From Ruegeria halocynthiae (GTDB taxonomy: Bacteria; Pseudomonadota; Alphaproteobacteria; Rhodobacterales; Rhodobacteraceae), in NCBI RefSeq assembly GCF_900106805.1, contig NZ_FNNP01000001.1, forward strand, positions 992,001 to 1,056,000: 64,000 nt of DNA, read 5' to 3'. The notes under the pieces were generated by a model. The model was not told the DNA's origin. It saw nothing but the letters and a program-made list of their open reading frames with translations, and did no database searches. Below, piece by piece: positions 18,664 to 27,091 of the stretch (position 1 is the stretch's first letter; every line of letters starts with the position of its first letter). Both the position numbers and the translations under genes were made by a program.

Positions 18664-20076
18664 ATGTTGCACAATCTGAGCCTACGCCTGCGCATCTTTC
18701 TGTTCTTTTGCCTGCTGGCATTGGGCGGGATCTTTGTAAGCTCGGCGGCCTTATGGTTCAGCTATAAACGCGCGGCCGATCGATCGCTGATCGACGCGTT
18801 CATTTTCGCGGATGCGCTGATCGCCTTTGGTTTACTTGGGCTGATTGCAGGGGTCTGGCTGTTGTTCGATGACAACGTGGCCAAACCGATCGAGCGTCTT
18901 TCTTCGCAGCTCCGCGCCCGCGCCCATGCCGGTGTCAGCACCGATCTCGATCTGCAAGCGGCGCGGTATTTGGGTGATCTGGCTCCTGCAGCCGCAGGGC
19001 TGGCAGAACAACTGGCGGAAAACGCCATGACAACCGCTGAAGCCGTCGCTGCGGAAACCGCTCATCTGGCCGTCGAGAAACAACGGCTTACAGCCCTGCT
19101 CTCCGAGATACCCGTTGCGATGCTTTTGGTAGGCCCCAAGCACCAGATCGTTCTGTATGACGCGCAGGCGGCCGGGGTTCTGGCCCAGATCGCTCACCCG
19201 CGGCTGAATGCATCACTGTTTGATTATCTCGAAAGTACCGGACTGACCGATGCCTACAAAGAGATGTGCAAAACCGGTATGGATGTCTACTGCACCTTAT
19301 CCAGCGTCGATGGACGGCAAACCTATTCCGCCCGGATGAAACCGCTGGGTGACGCGCCAGGCTACATGCTGGTCTTCGAGGGAAGCGTCGCACGCATTCC
19401 GCCCGAAGATGCCCGCCCGCTGGTCTATGATTTCGATCTGCTCGAGACACCGGGGGATGAGGTCTTTGAGGGGCGTAGCCTGTCCGAGCTGTGTTTTGTG
19501 GTCTTCGACACCGAAACCACAGGACTGTTGCCGCACAAAGATGAGATCGTGCAGATCGGTGCTGTTAGGGTGGTGAATGGCAAGATTGTCAAAGGTGAGC
19601 AGTTCGACACGCTGGTCGATCCAGGCATCCCGATTCCGCCTGCGTCGACCAAGGTGCACAGGGTCAACGATATGATGGTTCAGGGCGCGCCTGACATCGC
19701 CGGGGCCGGGCGTAGCTTTCATCAATTCGCCCGTGACGCTGTTATTGTTGCTCATAACGCCCCATTCGATATGGCATTTTTGCGCCGCAATGCCGAACAG
19801 ATGGGGGTGGAATGGACCCATCCCATTCTGGACACGGTTTTGCTGTCGGCGGTTCTGTTCGGGGCCAGCGAAACCCACACCCTTGATGCGGTCTGTGACA
19901 GGCTGGACGTCACCATCCCCGAAACCCTTCGACATACAGCCTTGGGCGATGCACTTGCCACCGCCGAAGCATTGGTTCGAATGCTGCCCATGTTGAAGGC
20001 CCGCGGTATGATGGCTTTTGGCGATGTCATCGCCGAGACCCGCAAACACGGGCGTCTGCTGGAAGACCTCAACTGA
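18664..20076 (+). CDS. Membrane-anchored PAS-like/DnaQ-type 3'-5' exonuclease
   Basis: 470 residues from the ATG at 18664; a longer frame back to 18607 overlaps the previous gene and is rejected. Two N-terminal hydrophobic helices (about 9-30 and 42-65) are followed by a HAMP-like linker, a PAS-like region (about 140-240, LLSEIPVAMLLVGPKHQIVL), and a DEDDh exonuclease domain from about residue 278 (VVFDTETTG, VHRVNDMMV, VIVAHNAPFDMAFL, HTALGDALATAEAL) with all acidic and His catalytic residues. It looks like a sensor kinase whose catalytic domain has been replaced by a nuclease. Linked to the cNMP/CBS protein and symporter. Substrate (RNA, DNA or short oligonucleotide) unknown. Confidence 0.88.
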   Translation: MLHNLSLRLRIFLFFCLLALGGIFVSSAALWFSYKRAADRSLIDAFIFADALIAFGLLGLIAGVWLLFDDNVAKPIERLSSQLRARAHAGVSTDLDLQAARYLGDLAPAAAGLAEQLAENAMTTAEAVAAETAHLAVEKQRLTALLSEIPVAMLLVGPKHQIVLYDAQAAGVLAQIAHPRLNASLFDYLESTGLTDAYKEMCKTGMDVYCTLSSVDGRQTYSARMKPLGDAPGYMLVFEGSVARIPPEDARPLVYDFDLLETPGDEVFEGRSLSELCFVVFDTETTGLLPHKDEIVQIGAVRVVNGKIVKGEQFDTLVDPGIPIPPASTKVHRVNDMMVQGAPDIAGAGRSFHQFARDAVIVAHNAPFDMAFLRRNAEQMGVEWTHPILDTVLLSAVLFGASETHTLDAVCDRLDVTIPETLRHTALGDALATAEALVRMLPMLKARGMMAFGDVIAETRKHGRLLEDLN

Positions 20077-20127
20077 TCGGGAAATACTGAAAACCGCAAA
20101 GCTTTTCGTGGACAATCCCCGCGCCAC

Positions 20128-20664
20128 ATGGCACCTGAGACAGGCCCATTGAACGAGCGCGTGATGACCGAAAAGACATTCAATCCCGGCCCCGAACAGC
20201 GCCTCGCCTTTCGCGAGGCTTTAGGGTGCTTCGGTACCGGTGTCACTGTCGTGACCACCAATACGGCCAATGGCCCTGCCGCGATCACGGTGAACTCGTT
20301 TGCATCCGTATCACTGGACCCGCCGTTGGTGTTGTGGTGCCTGGACCGGGACTCAAACAGGTATGATGCGTTCAACGCCTGTGAACATTACGCAATCCAT
20401 GTGATGGCACAGGAACAGCACGATCAGGCTTTGCGCTTTGCGCGCAACGGGTTTGATTTCTCACATGCCGACTGGCAGCCGGATCCGGACGGAAGGCCCC
20501 GTCTGGCAGAATGCCTTGCCCGGTTTGATTGCCGCCTGTCGTCTCGGCACGAAGCCGGGGATCATCTGATTCTGGTGGGCGAGGTTGAAACCGTAATGCA
20601 CCGCCCCGGACAGGGGCTGATATTCAAGCGTGGGCAATTTGGTGGGTTTGCCGACCTGATCTAA
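20128..20664 (+). CDS. Flavin reductase family protein
   Basis: 178 residues if the ATG at 20128 is used; an in-frame ATG at 20164 would give 166 residues, and neither has a clear ribosome site. FMN-binding split-barrel fold: FREALGCFGTGVTVVTT, ITVNSFASVSLDPPLVLWCLDRDSN and HLILVGEVETV are typical of HpaC/ActVB-like NAD(P)H:flavin reductases. Such enzymes supply reduced flavin to monooxygenases; no monooxygenase gene is adjacent, so the partner is unknown. The 3' end overlaps the convergent DUF6505 gene by four bases. Confidence 0.88.
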   Translation: MAPETGPLNERVMTEKTFNPGPEQRLAFREALGCFGTGVTVVTTNTANGPAAITVNSFASVSLDPPLVLWCLDRDSNRYDAFNACEHYAIHVMAQEQHDQALRFARNGFDFSHADWQPDPDGRPRLAECLARFDCRLSSRHEAGDHLILVGEVETVMHRPGQGLIFKRGQFGGFADLI

Positions 20665-21140
20665 TCATCCAGTGCACCATGGACGGCGAGCGCTTCGAGT
20701 TGGGCGTCCTGTGGAGTGATAACCCGGTACGCCTCGTGCACCCCTGCTCCGGACAATTCTCGCGCGACGGTCAAAAGGGTGTTCGGTGCGTGCTCCTCGC
20801 ACAGCTCGGACATATGCACAATCTCGGCCTGAGCCACATCCATTGCCGCGTCGGTCGACGGCGCGCCGTACAGGCGAACAAAATGTTCTGCCAGATTCTG
20901 CGCGGCCTGATCCAACTCGGGCTGTTCAACTTGAGTGACAGCCACAAACGTCACGCGCCCGAAGGTATCGAGCCCCAGCCAGCCATTGGCGAAAGCCTGA
21001 CGCGCCTTCCCCTCAAGATCAGCCTCACCCCAATTCGAAAACTCGAAACCACCAGAGATGCACCACTCACCGGTCCGTGCCGGAGAATGAAATACGTTCA
21101 TGTCGCTTTCATCGAAATGGATCGCACGGGCGAGTTTCAT
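20661..21140 (-). CDS. DUF6505-like conserved protein
   Basis: 159 residues, no signal peptide or membrane segment. Starts MKLARAIHFDESDMNVFHSP and contains WCISGGFEFSNWGE and ARQAFANGWLGLDTFGR. It matches what I recall as DUF6505, a family found in Rhodobacteraceae next to the lipoate/biotin ligase-like gene. The upstream gene's stop overlaps its start by one base, so the two are cotranscribed with apbC. Function unknown. Confidence 0.75.
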   Translation of the reverse strand: MKLARAIHFDESDMNVFHSPARTGEWCISGGFEFSNWGEADLEGKARQAFANGWLGLDTFGRVTFVAVTQVEQPELDQAAQNLAEHFVRLYGAPSTDAAMDVAQAEIVHMSELCEEHAPNTLLTVARELSGAGVHEAYRVITPQDAQLEALAVHGALDD

Positions 21141-21835
21141 CAGGCAGTCTCCAACAATTCAGTCAGCGGGCGCAACTGTGTATCGGCGCCGTCGCGGATC
21201 AGCATACCAAAGCGATCGTCGGTCCCAAGAAAAACTCCCGCCTGTGCGATTGGCTCTCCGACCCCGCGCAGCAATCCCATCCACTCACTATGCAGTGGTG
21301 CGTTGCCGTCCTCCTGCCAGCGATTAAGCCAGGTCATCATATGGCGCGACCAACTTTCAACCAAATTGGTTGCCGAAACGTCGGCACAGCCCTCTTCATA
21401 CAGCGCGGTTACGTCAGGCGCATTCCCCGGCGCTTCGCTGGTCTGCAGCAAGGTCAGTTCCCATCCGATGATAAGCCAGTCCGGAACCTCGGCAGGGTCG
21501 GTCGTGGACGCCGCCGCGCGGAACGTACCGCACCGGGCGCCGTTCACGCAGATCAACCCATCCCAACCCAGATGCACCGCAACTTCGGGCGGTGCCAAAG
21601 CGCCCAGCGCGTTCTGGAACCCTACGGCGCAGAGCGGCAGCATCGCCATCGCATCTTGCAAGGCCACCTCGGGCGCAAAGACGATGGCCACCCGCAGATG
21701 ATCCGCCTGAATGTTGTAGACCACCGTCCCTGAATCGCAGCCCAGCGCCGCCAAGGCCCTGGCCCGCGCGAACGGATCTTCCCCACCCTGAACCGGATGA
21801 CCCGTCAGCAGAGGGGGGAAAACCGGCTCACTCAT
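21140..21835 (-). CDS. Biotin/lipoate A/B protein ligase family protein with DUF4444
   Basis: 231 residues. The N-terminal part resembles the biotin/lipoate ligase fold (VVYNIQADHLRVAIVFAPEV, HLGWDGLICVNGARCG) and the C-terminal part a DUF4444-like SH3 domain (FLGTDDRFGMLIRDGADTQLRPL). The canonical GRGRxGR of BirA is absent, so activity on biotin is uncertain. It lies between apbC (4-base overlap) and the DUF6505 gene (1-base overlap) in one operon. Confidence 0.75.
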   Translation of the reverse strand: MSEPVFPPLLTGHPVQGGEDPFARARALAALGCDSGTVVYNIQADHLRVAIVFAPEVALQDAMAMLPLCAVGFQNALGALAPPEVAVHLGWDGLICVNGARCGTFRAAASTTDPAEVPDWLIIGWELTLLQTSEAPGNAPDVTALYEEGCADVSATNLVESWSRHMMTWLNRWQEDGNAPLHSEWMGLLRGVGEPIAQAGVFLGTDDRFGMLIRDGADTQLRPLTELLETA

Positions 21836-22893
21836 GCGTTACCATTGGCGATCATGTCTTTGGCAATTTTGCGGAAGGCTTCGGCCTGCGGACTCTCGGG
21901 TTTGCTGACCACAATCGGGGCGCCCCCGTCGGCGGCAACACGAATATCCAGGTGCAGCGGGATTTCCCCCAGCAGAGGAACGCCCAGCGTTTCAGCCTCG
22001 GACGCCACACCACCATGGCCAAAGACGTGCTCTTCATGACCGCAGTTTGAACAGATATGGGTCGACATATTCTCGATCATCCCGATGATCGGAGTCTTGA
22101 GCTGATTGAACATGTCGATCCCTTTGCGGGCGTCGATCAATGCCACGTCCTGCGGGGTCGAAACCACAATGGCCCCGTCCACCATGAACTTCTGGCTCAG
22201 CGTCAGTTGCACATCACCGGTCCCGGGCGGCAGATCGACGATTAACACATCCAGCGCACCCCACTGCACCTGGCTCATCATCTGCTGCAACGCGCCCATC
22301 AGCATTGGGCCACGCCAGACTACTGCTTGCCCTTCGTTGGTCATCAGCCCCATCGACATCATCGTGACGCCGTGATTGCGCAGCGGCAGAATCGTCTTGC
22401 CATCCGGGCTGGCTGGACGACCCGAGACACCCAGCATGCGGGGTTGCGATGGGCCATAGACATCCGCATCCAGCAGACCGACGCGCCGACCTTCAGCGGC
22501 CAGCGCACAGGCGAGGTTGGCCGAAACGGTGGATTTGCCGACGCCACCTTTGCCCGACGCCACAGCGATGATCCGATCCACGCCAGGCACAGCTTGAGGG
22601 CCGGTTTGCGAGGGCTTTGGTTTGGGATTCAGATCAGGCGGAGCTTTGTCCGAATGCGCGGTCAGCATGGCCGAGACATTGGCAACCCCATCCACCATCT
22701 GTGCAGCCTTTTCGGCAGTCGCGCGCACGGGTTCCATCTTGTCGGCCTGTTTGGGGTCGATCTCCAACACAAACCGCACGGTGTCGCCTTCGACATTCAA
22801 AGCCCGGACAATGCCTGCGCTGACAATATCCTGACCCGATATCGGGTCCGTAATCTTTTTCAGGTTTGCCAGAACCGCGTCACGGATGCTCAT
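21832..22893 (-). CDS. apbC: Mrp/NBP35-type iron-sulfur cluster carrier ATPase
   Basis: 353 residues: an N-terminal DUF59/MIP18-like domain (about 1-95) followed by the ParA-like ATPase with deviant Walker A SGKGGVGKSTVSANLA near residue 112, the IVDLPPGTGDVQLTLSQ switch region, and the CSNCG cluster-binding pair near residue 275. It carries Fe-S clusters to apo-proteins in the cytosol. First large gene of a minus-strand operon with the ligase-like and DUF6505 genes. A 23-codon frame overlaps its start by ATGA. Confidence 0.93.
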   Translation of the reverse strand: MSIRDAVLANLKKITDPISGQDIVSAGIVRALNVEGDTVRFVLEIDPKQADKMEPVRATAEKAAQMVDGVANVSAMLTAHSDKAPPDLNPKPKPSQTGPQAVPGVDRIIAVASGKGGVGKSTVSANLACALAAEGRRVGLLDADVYGPSQPRMLGVSGRPASPDGKTILPLRNHGVTMMSMGLMTNEGQAVVWRGPMLMGALQQMMSQVQWGALDVLIVDLPPGTGDVQLTLSQKFMVDGAIVVSTPQDVALIDARKGIDMFNQLKTPIIGMIENMSTHICSNCGHEEHVFGHGGVASEAETLGVPLLGEIPLHLDIRVAADGGAPIVVSKPESPQAEAFRKIAKDMIANGNA

Positions 22894-22961
22894 GCGATCA
22901 CCCCCGTTCCCCGCCCTGCAATCGGTGCCTTGCGTATCGACTGATTGTGGTCGCCGCTCAT
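22890..22961 (-). CDS. Candidate 23-residue leader peptide overlapping the apbC start
   Basis: ATG at 22961 opens MSGDHNQSIRKAPIAGRGTG, ending VIA with TGA at 22890-22892. Its stop and the apbC ATG share ATGA, the classic arrangement for translational coupling, and GGAG lies 10 bases before its ATG. Another ATG just upstream gives only two codons. Too short for a statistical coding call. Confidence 0.35.
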   Translation of the reverse strand: MSGDHNQSIRKAPIAGRGTGVIA

Positions 22962-23025
22962 TGCATGATACTCCGTCTCTTTTCGTTCATTTGACGCAGT
23001 TGACCCGTCGCCGTTAGGTTTGGCC

Positions 23026-23754
23026 ATGCGCTTTGTCTTGTTGTGCCTGAGCCTGACGCTCTCTGCCACCCCCTCTTGGTCGCAAGAGGCGCTTGGCCTT
23101 GCAGCACCAGACGAGATTTCCGACTCGGGTCTTTTGCAACATATTCTTCCGCGCTTCTCACTCAAGACCGGGATACGCGTTGTCGCAGATGAAAACGGCG
23201 TCATGTCATTGGTCCTTTCACCTCCGGGTGATCCGGTCTTTGCCCGCGATGGCGTGATTTACCACCTTCGTACAACGGATGCACCAAAACAGACGCGATT
23301 CCGCGAATGGTTGCTGTCGGATATAGGCAAGCGGACAGTCGAAAACTTTGCTCCTGCAGATGGTGCGACCTTCAGCGCGCGTTTTGACGTCGCGGTTGCC
23401 GAAAAGACGCAAGAGGTCGACGGCGATGCTGCTTTGGGTCAAGATTTGTCGATGACTCATTGTGGCCGGTGCCACGTGATCGGGCCGCAGAACCGAATGA
23501 ACGGGCTTGGCTCAACGCCGTCTTTCGCCGTCTTGCGCGCAATGCCCGACTGGTCCGAGCGGTTTCAGGCTTTCTTTGCCCTGAACCCGCACCCCGCCTT
23601 CACCCAGATCGAAGGCGTAACCGAGCCCTTCCCACCCGAACGCCCCTCGCCCATTCATCCGGTTGAGATGACCTTGACCGATCTCGATGCAATCCTGGCC
23701 TTCGTCGCCGCCCTCAGCGCCGCCGATCTGGGCGCACCACTGCAACTTCAGTGA
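23026..23754 (+). CDS. Exported cytochrome c-like protein flanked by TupA-like segments
   Basis: 242 residues from ATG 23026, with a Sec signal peptide (about 1-20, cut near SWS-QEA). Residues about 35-55 read SDSGLLQHILPRFSLKTGIR, close to the start of the TupA protein in this window (NSGLLDYILPGFEAETGID). Residues about 90-105 (TRFREWLLSDIGKRTVENFA) resemble the C-terminal end of TupA (QRFIDWLIGPDGQAGIESYE). One c-type haem site, C146-G-R-C-H150, follows with a candidate axial Met downstream (PVEMTLTD). It converges with and overlaps by 7 bases the large ferredoxin gene of the formate dehydrogenase island. Probably periplasmic electron transfer; the metal-binding idea is an inference. Confidence 0.72.
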   Translation: MRFVLLCLSLTLSATPSWSQEALGLAAPDEISDSGLLQHILPRFSLKTGIRVVADENGVMSLVLSPPGDPVFARDGVIYHLRTTDAPKQTRFREWLLSDIGKRTVENFAPADGATFSARFDVAVAEKTQEVDGDAALGQDLSMTHCGRCHVIGPQNRMNGLGSTPSFAVLRAMPDWSERFQAFFALNPHPAFTQIEGVTEPFPPERPSPIHPVEMTLTDLDAILAFVAALSAADLGAPLQLQ

Positions 23755-25703
23755 TCCTTGCGCTTTGTGAAATAGTCATCCGTAGTCACGACGCGGGGTC
23801 TGGGGGCCGACTGGAACGGATTGTCGGTACTGTGGAACTGTGCGTTTACCCTGCAATCATCACACATCTGGATCATTCTTGCCTGATCCGAAGTCGCGAA
23901 CATCGGATGTGTCCCTGACAGTTTTTCCATAATGCGCTCTACCGTAGATCTCACACCAAAGGCTGCACCACATTCGACACATTCTAACGGCTCTTCCTCG
24001 TTCAGAACCTGTTGCGAAAGCGCTTTGTCGCTCAGGTCAAGCTGAGGCACCAGGGCAATGGCCTGTTCAGGACATATCGTGCGACAGATACCGCATTGCA
24101 GGCAGGCATCCTGCTGGAAATTCAGCTGCGGCTTATCAGGATTGTCGATCAGCGCCCCTGAGGGACACAAAGACACGCAACTGAGGCACAAAGTGCAGGA
24201 GTCAGTGTTCACCACAACCGCGCCATAAGGTGCACCAGCGGGCAAGGACAAAGGCGCCTCCGCATCCGGATTCAGCGCCTGCGCCGCGAGACGTGTTATT
24301 TGTCGTCGATTCCCTAGCGGAAGAACCGGGTCTGCCAATGGCTGCGGAGCGTCATGCGCATAAAGCAGATCAGCAAGCGCATCCGGATCGACCTCATCAA
24401 TCAGGCTCAGGGCGCCCTGCCCTGCGATGGCCTGTGCCAGAACCAGTTCCCGATCCAACGCATCCCGCTCGGTTTTGGGTCCCATCAGGACGTCAACACG
24501 GGCGAAACCATGTGCCAGACCGGCCAACATCTCAGCATGACCAAAACCCGACACCCCATTCAGTTCCAGCGGAATGACATCTGCAGGAAGACCTCGGCCA
24601 AACCGGGCAGCCATTCGTATCATCTGTGACCCATGGGCATCGTGCACCAGCAAACGCGGTGCAACACCCCCCGCGCGCCGGAAGGTTCGCGCCAGTATGT
24701 GCATCCGTGAAAGAACTGCTGAAACCGGCGGGTCTTCGTATGTGATCGCAGTCGACGGGCACAGGGCAGAACACTCACCACACCCGGCACAAATCATTGG
24801 GTCGATCGCGACATAATCTCCGGCCGGGATGATGGCGCCGGTTGGGCATATATCCAAACAGTTCGAGCACCCCGTCTGCCCGGCCCTCGAATGGGCACAG
24901 AGCGCCTCGTCCAGCCGTACGTAAAGCGGTTTTTCAAACGTTCCCACAAGCTGCACAGCATCAAAAGCCGCGCGCGCAACCGCCACTGCATCACGGGGAT
25001 CGACGCGCAGGTAACCTTCGCGCTTGTCGGGGGCGGTAACCAAAGGTGTTCCCCCGGTCAGATCAACAACGATATCACAGCGCGAAGATGCCCTATCGCG
25101 CGGCGCGCTCCACGCGAAGTTTCCACGCCCGCCGGGCTCTAGCTGCTGCACCTGATCCAGCTGCCAAGTGAACCCGCCAAGTGAACCCGTAAGGTTTCGC
25201 ACTTTGGCACGGATAACATCAAAACTGCGGCTCAGAGGCTGGGCCTGATCTGTGACCAATACTGTTACGGCCAAACTGTCCGACAATTGCCCTGCCAGAT
25301 CATAAGCGATCTCACCCGGCCCAATGATACAGCAGGTGCCTTCGCTGATGACATCGACGGCAGAGGTGATCGGCTGCGGCAATATCGCTTCAGCCGCCAG
25401 CGCAGCCATTTTTGGTGCCGCATCTTGACCCTGCTCCGACCAGCCTGCGCGATCTCTCAGGTCAACAAAACCCGGCTGATCCACGCCGAGGTCATCTGCA
25501 AGGTCAGAAAAAACGACAGTCTCCTGCCCACAGGCGATTACCAACTGATCTTCTGTCTTAAGCATTTCGGCCGCCACGCCAAGCTCTCGGGTACAAAGCG
25601 CTGTATGGACCTTGGAACAGCTCATCTCACAGGCCGAGGATATTTGATCCAAGTCGAGCGATTGCGTCCCCTCGCAATCACATAACAAAAGCTTGCTGGA
25701 CAT
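23748..25703 (-). CDS. Large multi-[4Fe-4S] ferredoxin-like protein of the formate dehydrogenase island
   Basis: 651 residues from the ATG at 25703, chosen for the ribosome site GGAGAGG just upstream. Four ferredoxin-type cluster motifs in two pairs: CSNCLDICPTG and CAGCGECSALCP (about 270-320), then CTLCLSCVSLCPSG and CLQCGICRTICPE (about 505-555). A CVECG ... CDDC zinc-ribbon-like region ends the protein. The N-terminal 250 residues start with cysteines (CDCEG, CEMSC) and have a Rossmann-like stretch. No signal peptide, so cytosolic. It is divergent from the DUF3305-DUF3306-TorD-fdh operon and is found with FDH genes in related bacteria; electron transfer for FDH maturation or for formate electrons is likely but not shown. 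Confidence 0.82.
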   Translation of the reverse strand: MSSKLLLCDCEGTQSLDLDQISSACEMSCSKVHTALCTRELGVAAEMLKTEDQLVIACGQETVVFSDLADDLGVDQPGFVDLRDRAGWSEQGQDAAPKMAALAAEAILPQPITSAVDVISEGTCCIIGPGEIAYDLAGQLSDSLAVTVLVTDQAQPLSRSFDVIRAKVRNLTGSLGGFTWQLDQVQQLEPGGRGNFAWSAPRDRASSRCDIVVDLTGGTPLVTAPDKREGYLRVDPRDAVAVARAAFDAVQLVGTFEKPLYVRLDEALCAHSRAGQTGCSNCLDICPTGAIIPAGDYVAIDPMICAGCGECSALCPSTAITYEDPPVSAVLSRMHILARTFRRAGGVAPRLLVHDAHGSQMIRMAARFGRGLPADVIPLELNGVSGFGHAEMLAGLAHGFARVDVLMGPKTERDALDRELVLAQAIAGQGALSLIDEVDPDALADLLYAHDAPQPLADPVLPLGNRRQITRLAAQALNPDAEAPLSLPAGAPYGAVVVNTDSCTLCLSCVSLCPSGALIDNPDKPQLNFQQDACLQCGICRTICPEQAIALVPQLDLSDKALSQQVLNEEEPLECVECGAAFGVRSTVERIMEKLSGTHPMFATSDQARMIQMCDDCRVNAQFHSTDNPFQSAPRPRVVTTDDYFTKRKDH

Positions 25704-25887
25704 ATCCTCTCCCGGACTGTTTGCCGCTCTCATTCACCTTAGACCTAATCCGTACGGTGGCAATGTTGTACCTCGTGGAAAACCAGAATTATGCATTATT
25801 CTTCATCAACGCTCATGCATCACCCAATCCCTGAGGCAAATAACGAATAAATTATCGGCGAAAACGACCAAATTAACGCAAGTGGAC

Positions 25888-25920
25888 TTGGCACAGCCTC
25901 AATTTATGTACCATAGTACA
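25888..25920 (+). promoter_or_regulatory. Candidate FDH operon promoter with overlapping palindrome
   Basis: TTGGCA (25888-25893), 18-base spacer, CATAGT (25912-25917). The palindrome TGTAC-CATA-GTACA (25907-25920) overlaps the -10 box, as an operator would. It lies about 40 bases before the DUF3305 start. Weak promoter match, so low confidence. Confidence 0.35.
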
Positions 25921-25960
25921 CATCAATGAAGGCAGGGGAGAGCCTTCTGGGGAGGAGCCA

Positions 25961-26515
25961 GTGGCCAAGGCCGCAAGCCAGATTGAAATGTCGGTTGGCG
26001 TCGTCGTGCGCAAAACACCCGGAGTGACCCGCTGGGTCCAGTGGAACTGGCGTGCGGTCGCAGTTTTGCCGGGTGCAGGCCCCGCCGATTGGCAGGAGCT
26101 TCGCCGTGAAGGAGAAGCGGTTGAGTACCATGCAGCAACCCTGCCCCTGACGCTTTGGCGCGACGAAACCGAAGCCTACATGGTCAATCTGGCCGATGGT
26201 CAACCATCCATATATCTGGTGTTGCGAGACGAGCTGAAAGGCGATCAGCCGCTTGAGGCTGTATTGGTCACGGCCTCTCCGTTCGAAGGTCAGGACTATG
26301 CCGATACCGGAGAAGAGATCGTCGAGAAAATCCCGATGACCGAAGGTCTGATCGCCTGGGTGCGGGATTTTACGCTTCAGCATCACAAGGATGAGGTCTT
26401 CGTCAAACGTCGGCGCGACAAGAAACGGATTGACCTTATCGAGGACGGCCGGGGTGACGCGCGCATCCGGCAGGCATCAGATGTCTATCGCGCACCAAGG
26501 AGGTCGGTGCAATGA
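25961..26515 (+). CDS. DUF3305 domain protein, formate dehydrogenase accessory
   Basis: 184 residues with a GTG start placed 3 bases after GGAGGAG. Typical DUF3305 stretches are VGVVVRKTPGVTRWVQWNWRA, LTLWRDETEAYMVNL and PSIYLVLRD. The family is found almost only in FDH operons next to DUF3306, as here. Highly charged C terminus (KRRRDKKRIDL). No signal peptide. It overlaps the next gene by ATGA. Molecular role unknown; likely cytosolic help with FDH assembly. Confidence 0.88.
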   Translation: MAKAASQIEMSVGVVVRKTPGVTRWVQWNWRAVAVLPGAGPADWQELRREGEAVEYHAATLPLTLWRDETEAYMVNLADGQPSIYLVLRDELKGDQPLEAVLVTASPFEGQDYADTGEEIVEKIPMTEGLIAWVRDFTLQHHKDEVFVKRRRDKKRIDLIEDGRGDARIRQASDVYRAPRRSVQ

Positions 26516-27087
26516 GCCAGGTACGCGACTTCTGGTCTCGCCGAAAAGCCGCCGTTCAGAAGGAGGCCCAGGCCGAACAGACCGCGATCGAAACACAGGC
26601 CTTCGCCTCACAACAGGCTGAATTGGAAGAAAAAAGTGATGCCGAGATTCTGGCGGAGCTTAATCTGCCTGATCCCAATCAGTTGCAGTGCGGTGATGAC
26701 GTCTCGGGCTTCATGGCCAAGGCGGTTCCTGACCGCCTGCGTCGCCGTGCTTTGCGCCGGCTATGGCGACTGAACCCGGTGCTGGCGAATGTGGACGGGC
26801 TGGTCGATTACGGTGAGGACTATACCGACGCGGCCTGCGTAATCGAAAACATACAGACCGCCTATCAAGTCGGCAAAGGAATGTTGGCCCATGTCGAAGC
26901 ACTGGCAGCCGAAGCGGAAAAAGATGAACCGGACGTTTCAATTGAAGAGCTTCAGCATGGACCGATTCTGGTCGAGGACCCGATCCCAAAGGCAGTAACG
27001 CTAGTGGAATCTGAGGTCGAGGAACCGGAAGAAGAAGCTGATTTTCACCCTGCCCCGCGCCGCATGAAAATTGAATTCGAAGGATGA
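26512..27087 (+). CDS. DUF3306 domain protein, formate dehydrogenase accessory
   Basis: 191 residues. It starts with the family-typical DFWSRRKAAVQKE, a charged helix, then LNLPDPNQLQCGDDVSGFM and VPDRLRRRALRRLWRLNPV. The C-terminal third is acidic and low in complexity. Start overlaps the DUF3305 stop (ATGA). Paired with DUF3305 in FDH operons across proteobacteria; function not established. Confidence 0.88.
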   Translation: MSQVRDFWSRRKAAVQKEAQAEQTAIETQAFASQQAELEEKSDAEILAELNLPDPNQLQCGDDVSGFMAKAVPDRLRRRALRRLWRLNPVLANVDGLVDYGEDYTDAACVIENIQTAYQVGKGMLAHVEALAAEAEKDEPDVSIEELQHGPILVEDPIPKAVTLVESEVEEPEEEADFHPAPRRMKIEFEG

Positions 27088-27091
27088 CTTG

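Noticed and set aside
25889..25905. TGGCAC resembling a sigma-54 -24 element before the FDH operon
   Set aside because: The -12 element TTGCA is missing at the required spacing (CAATT is there instead).
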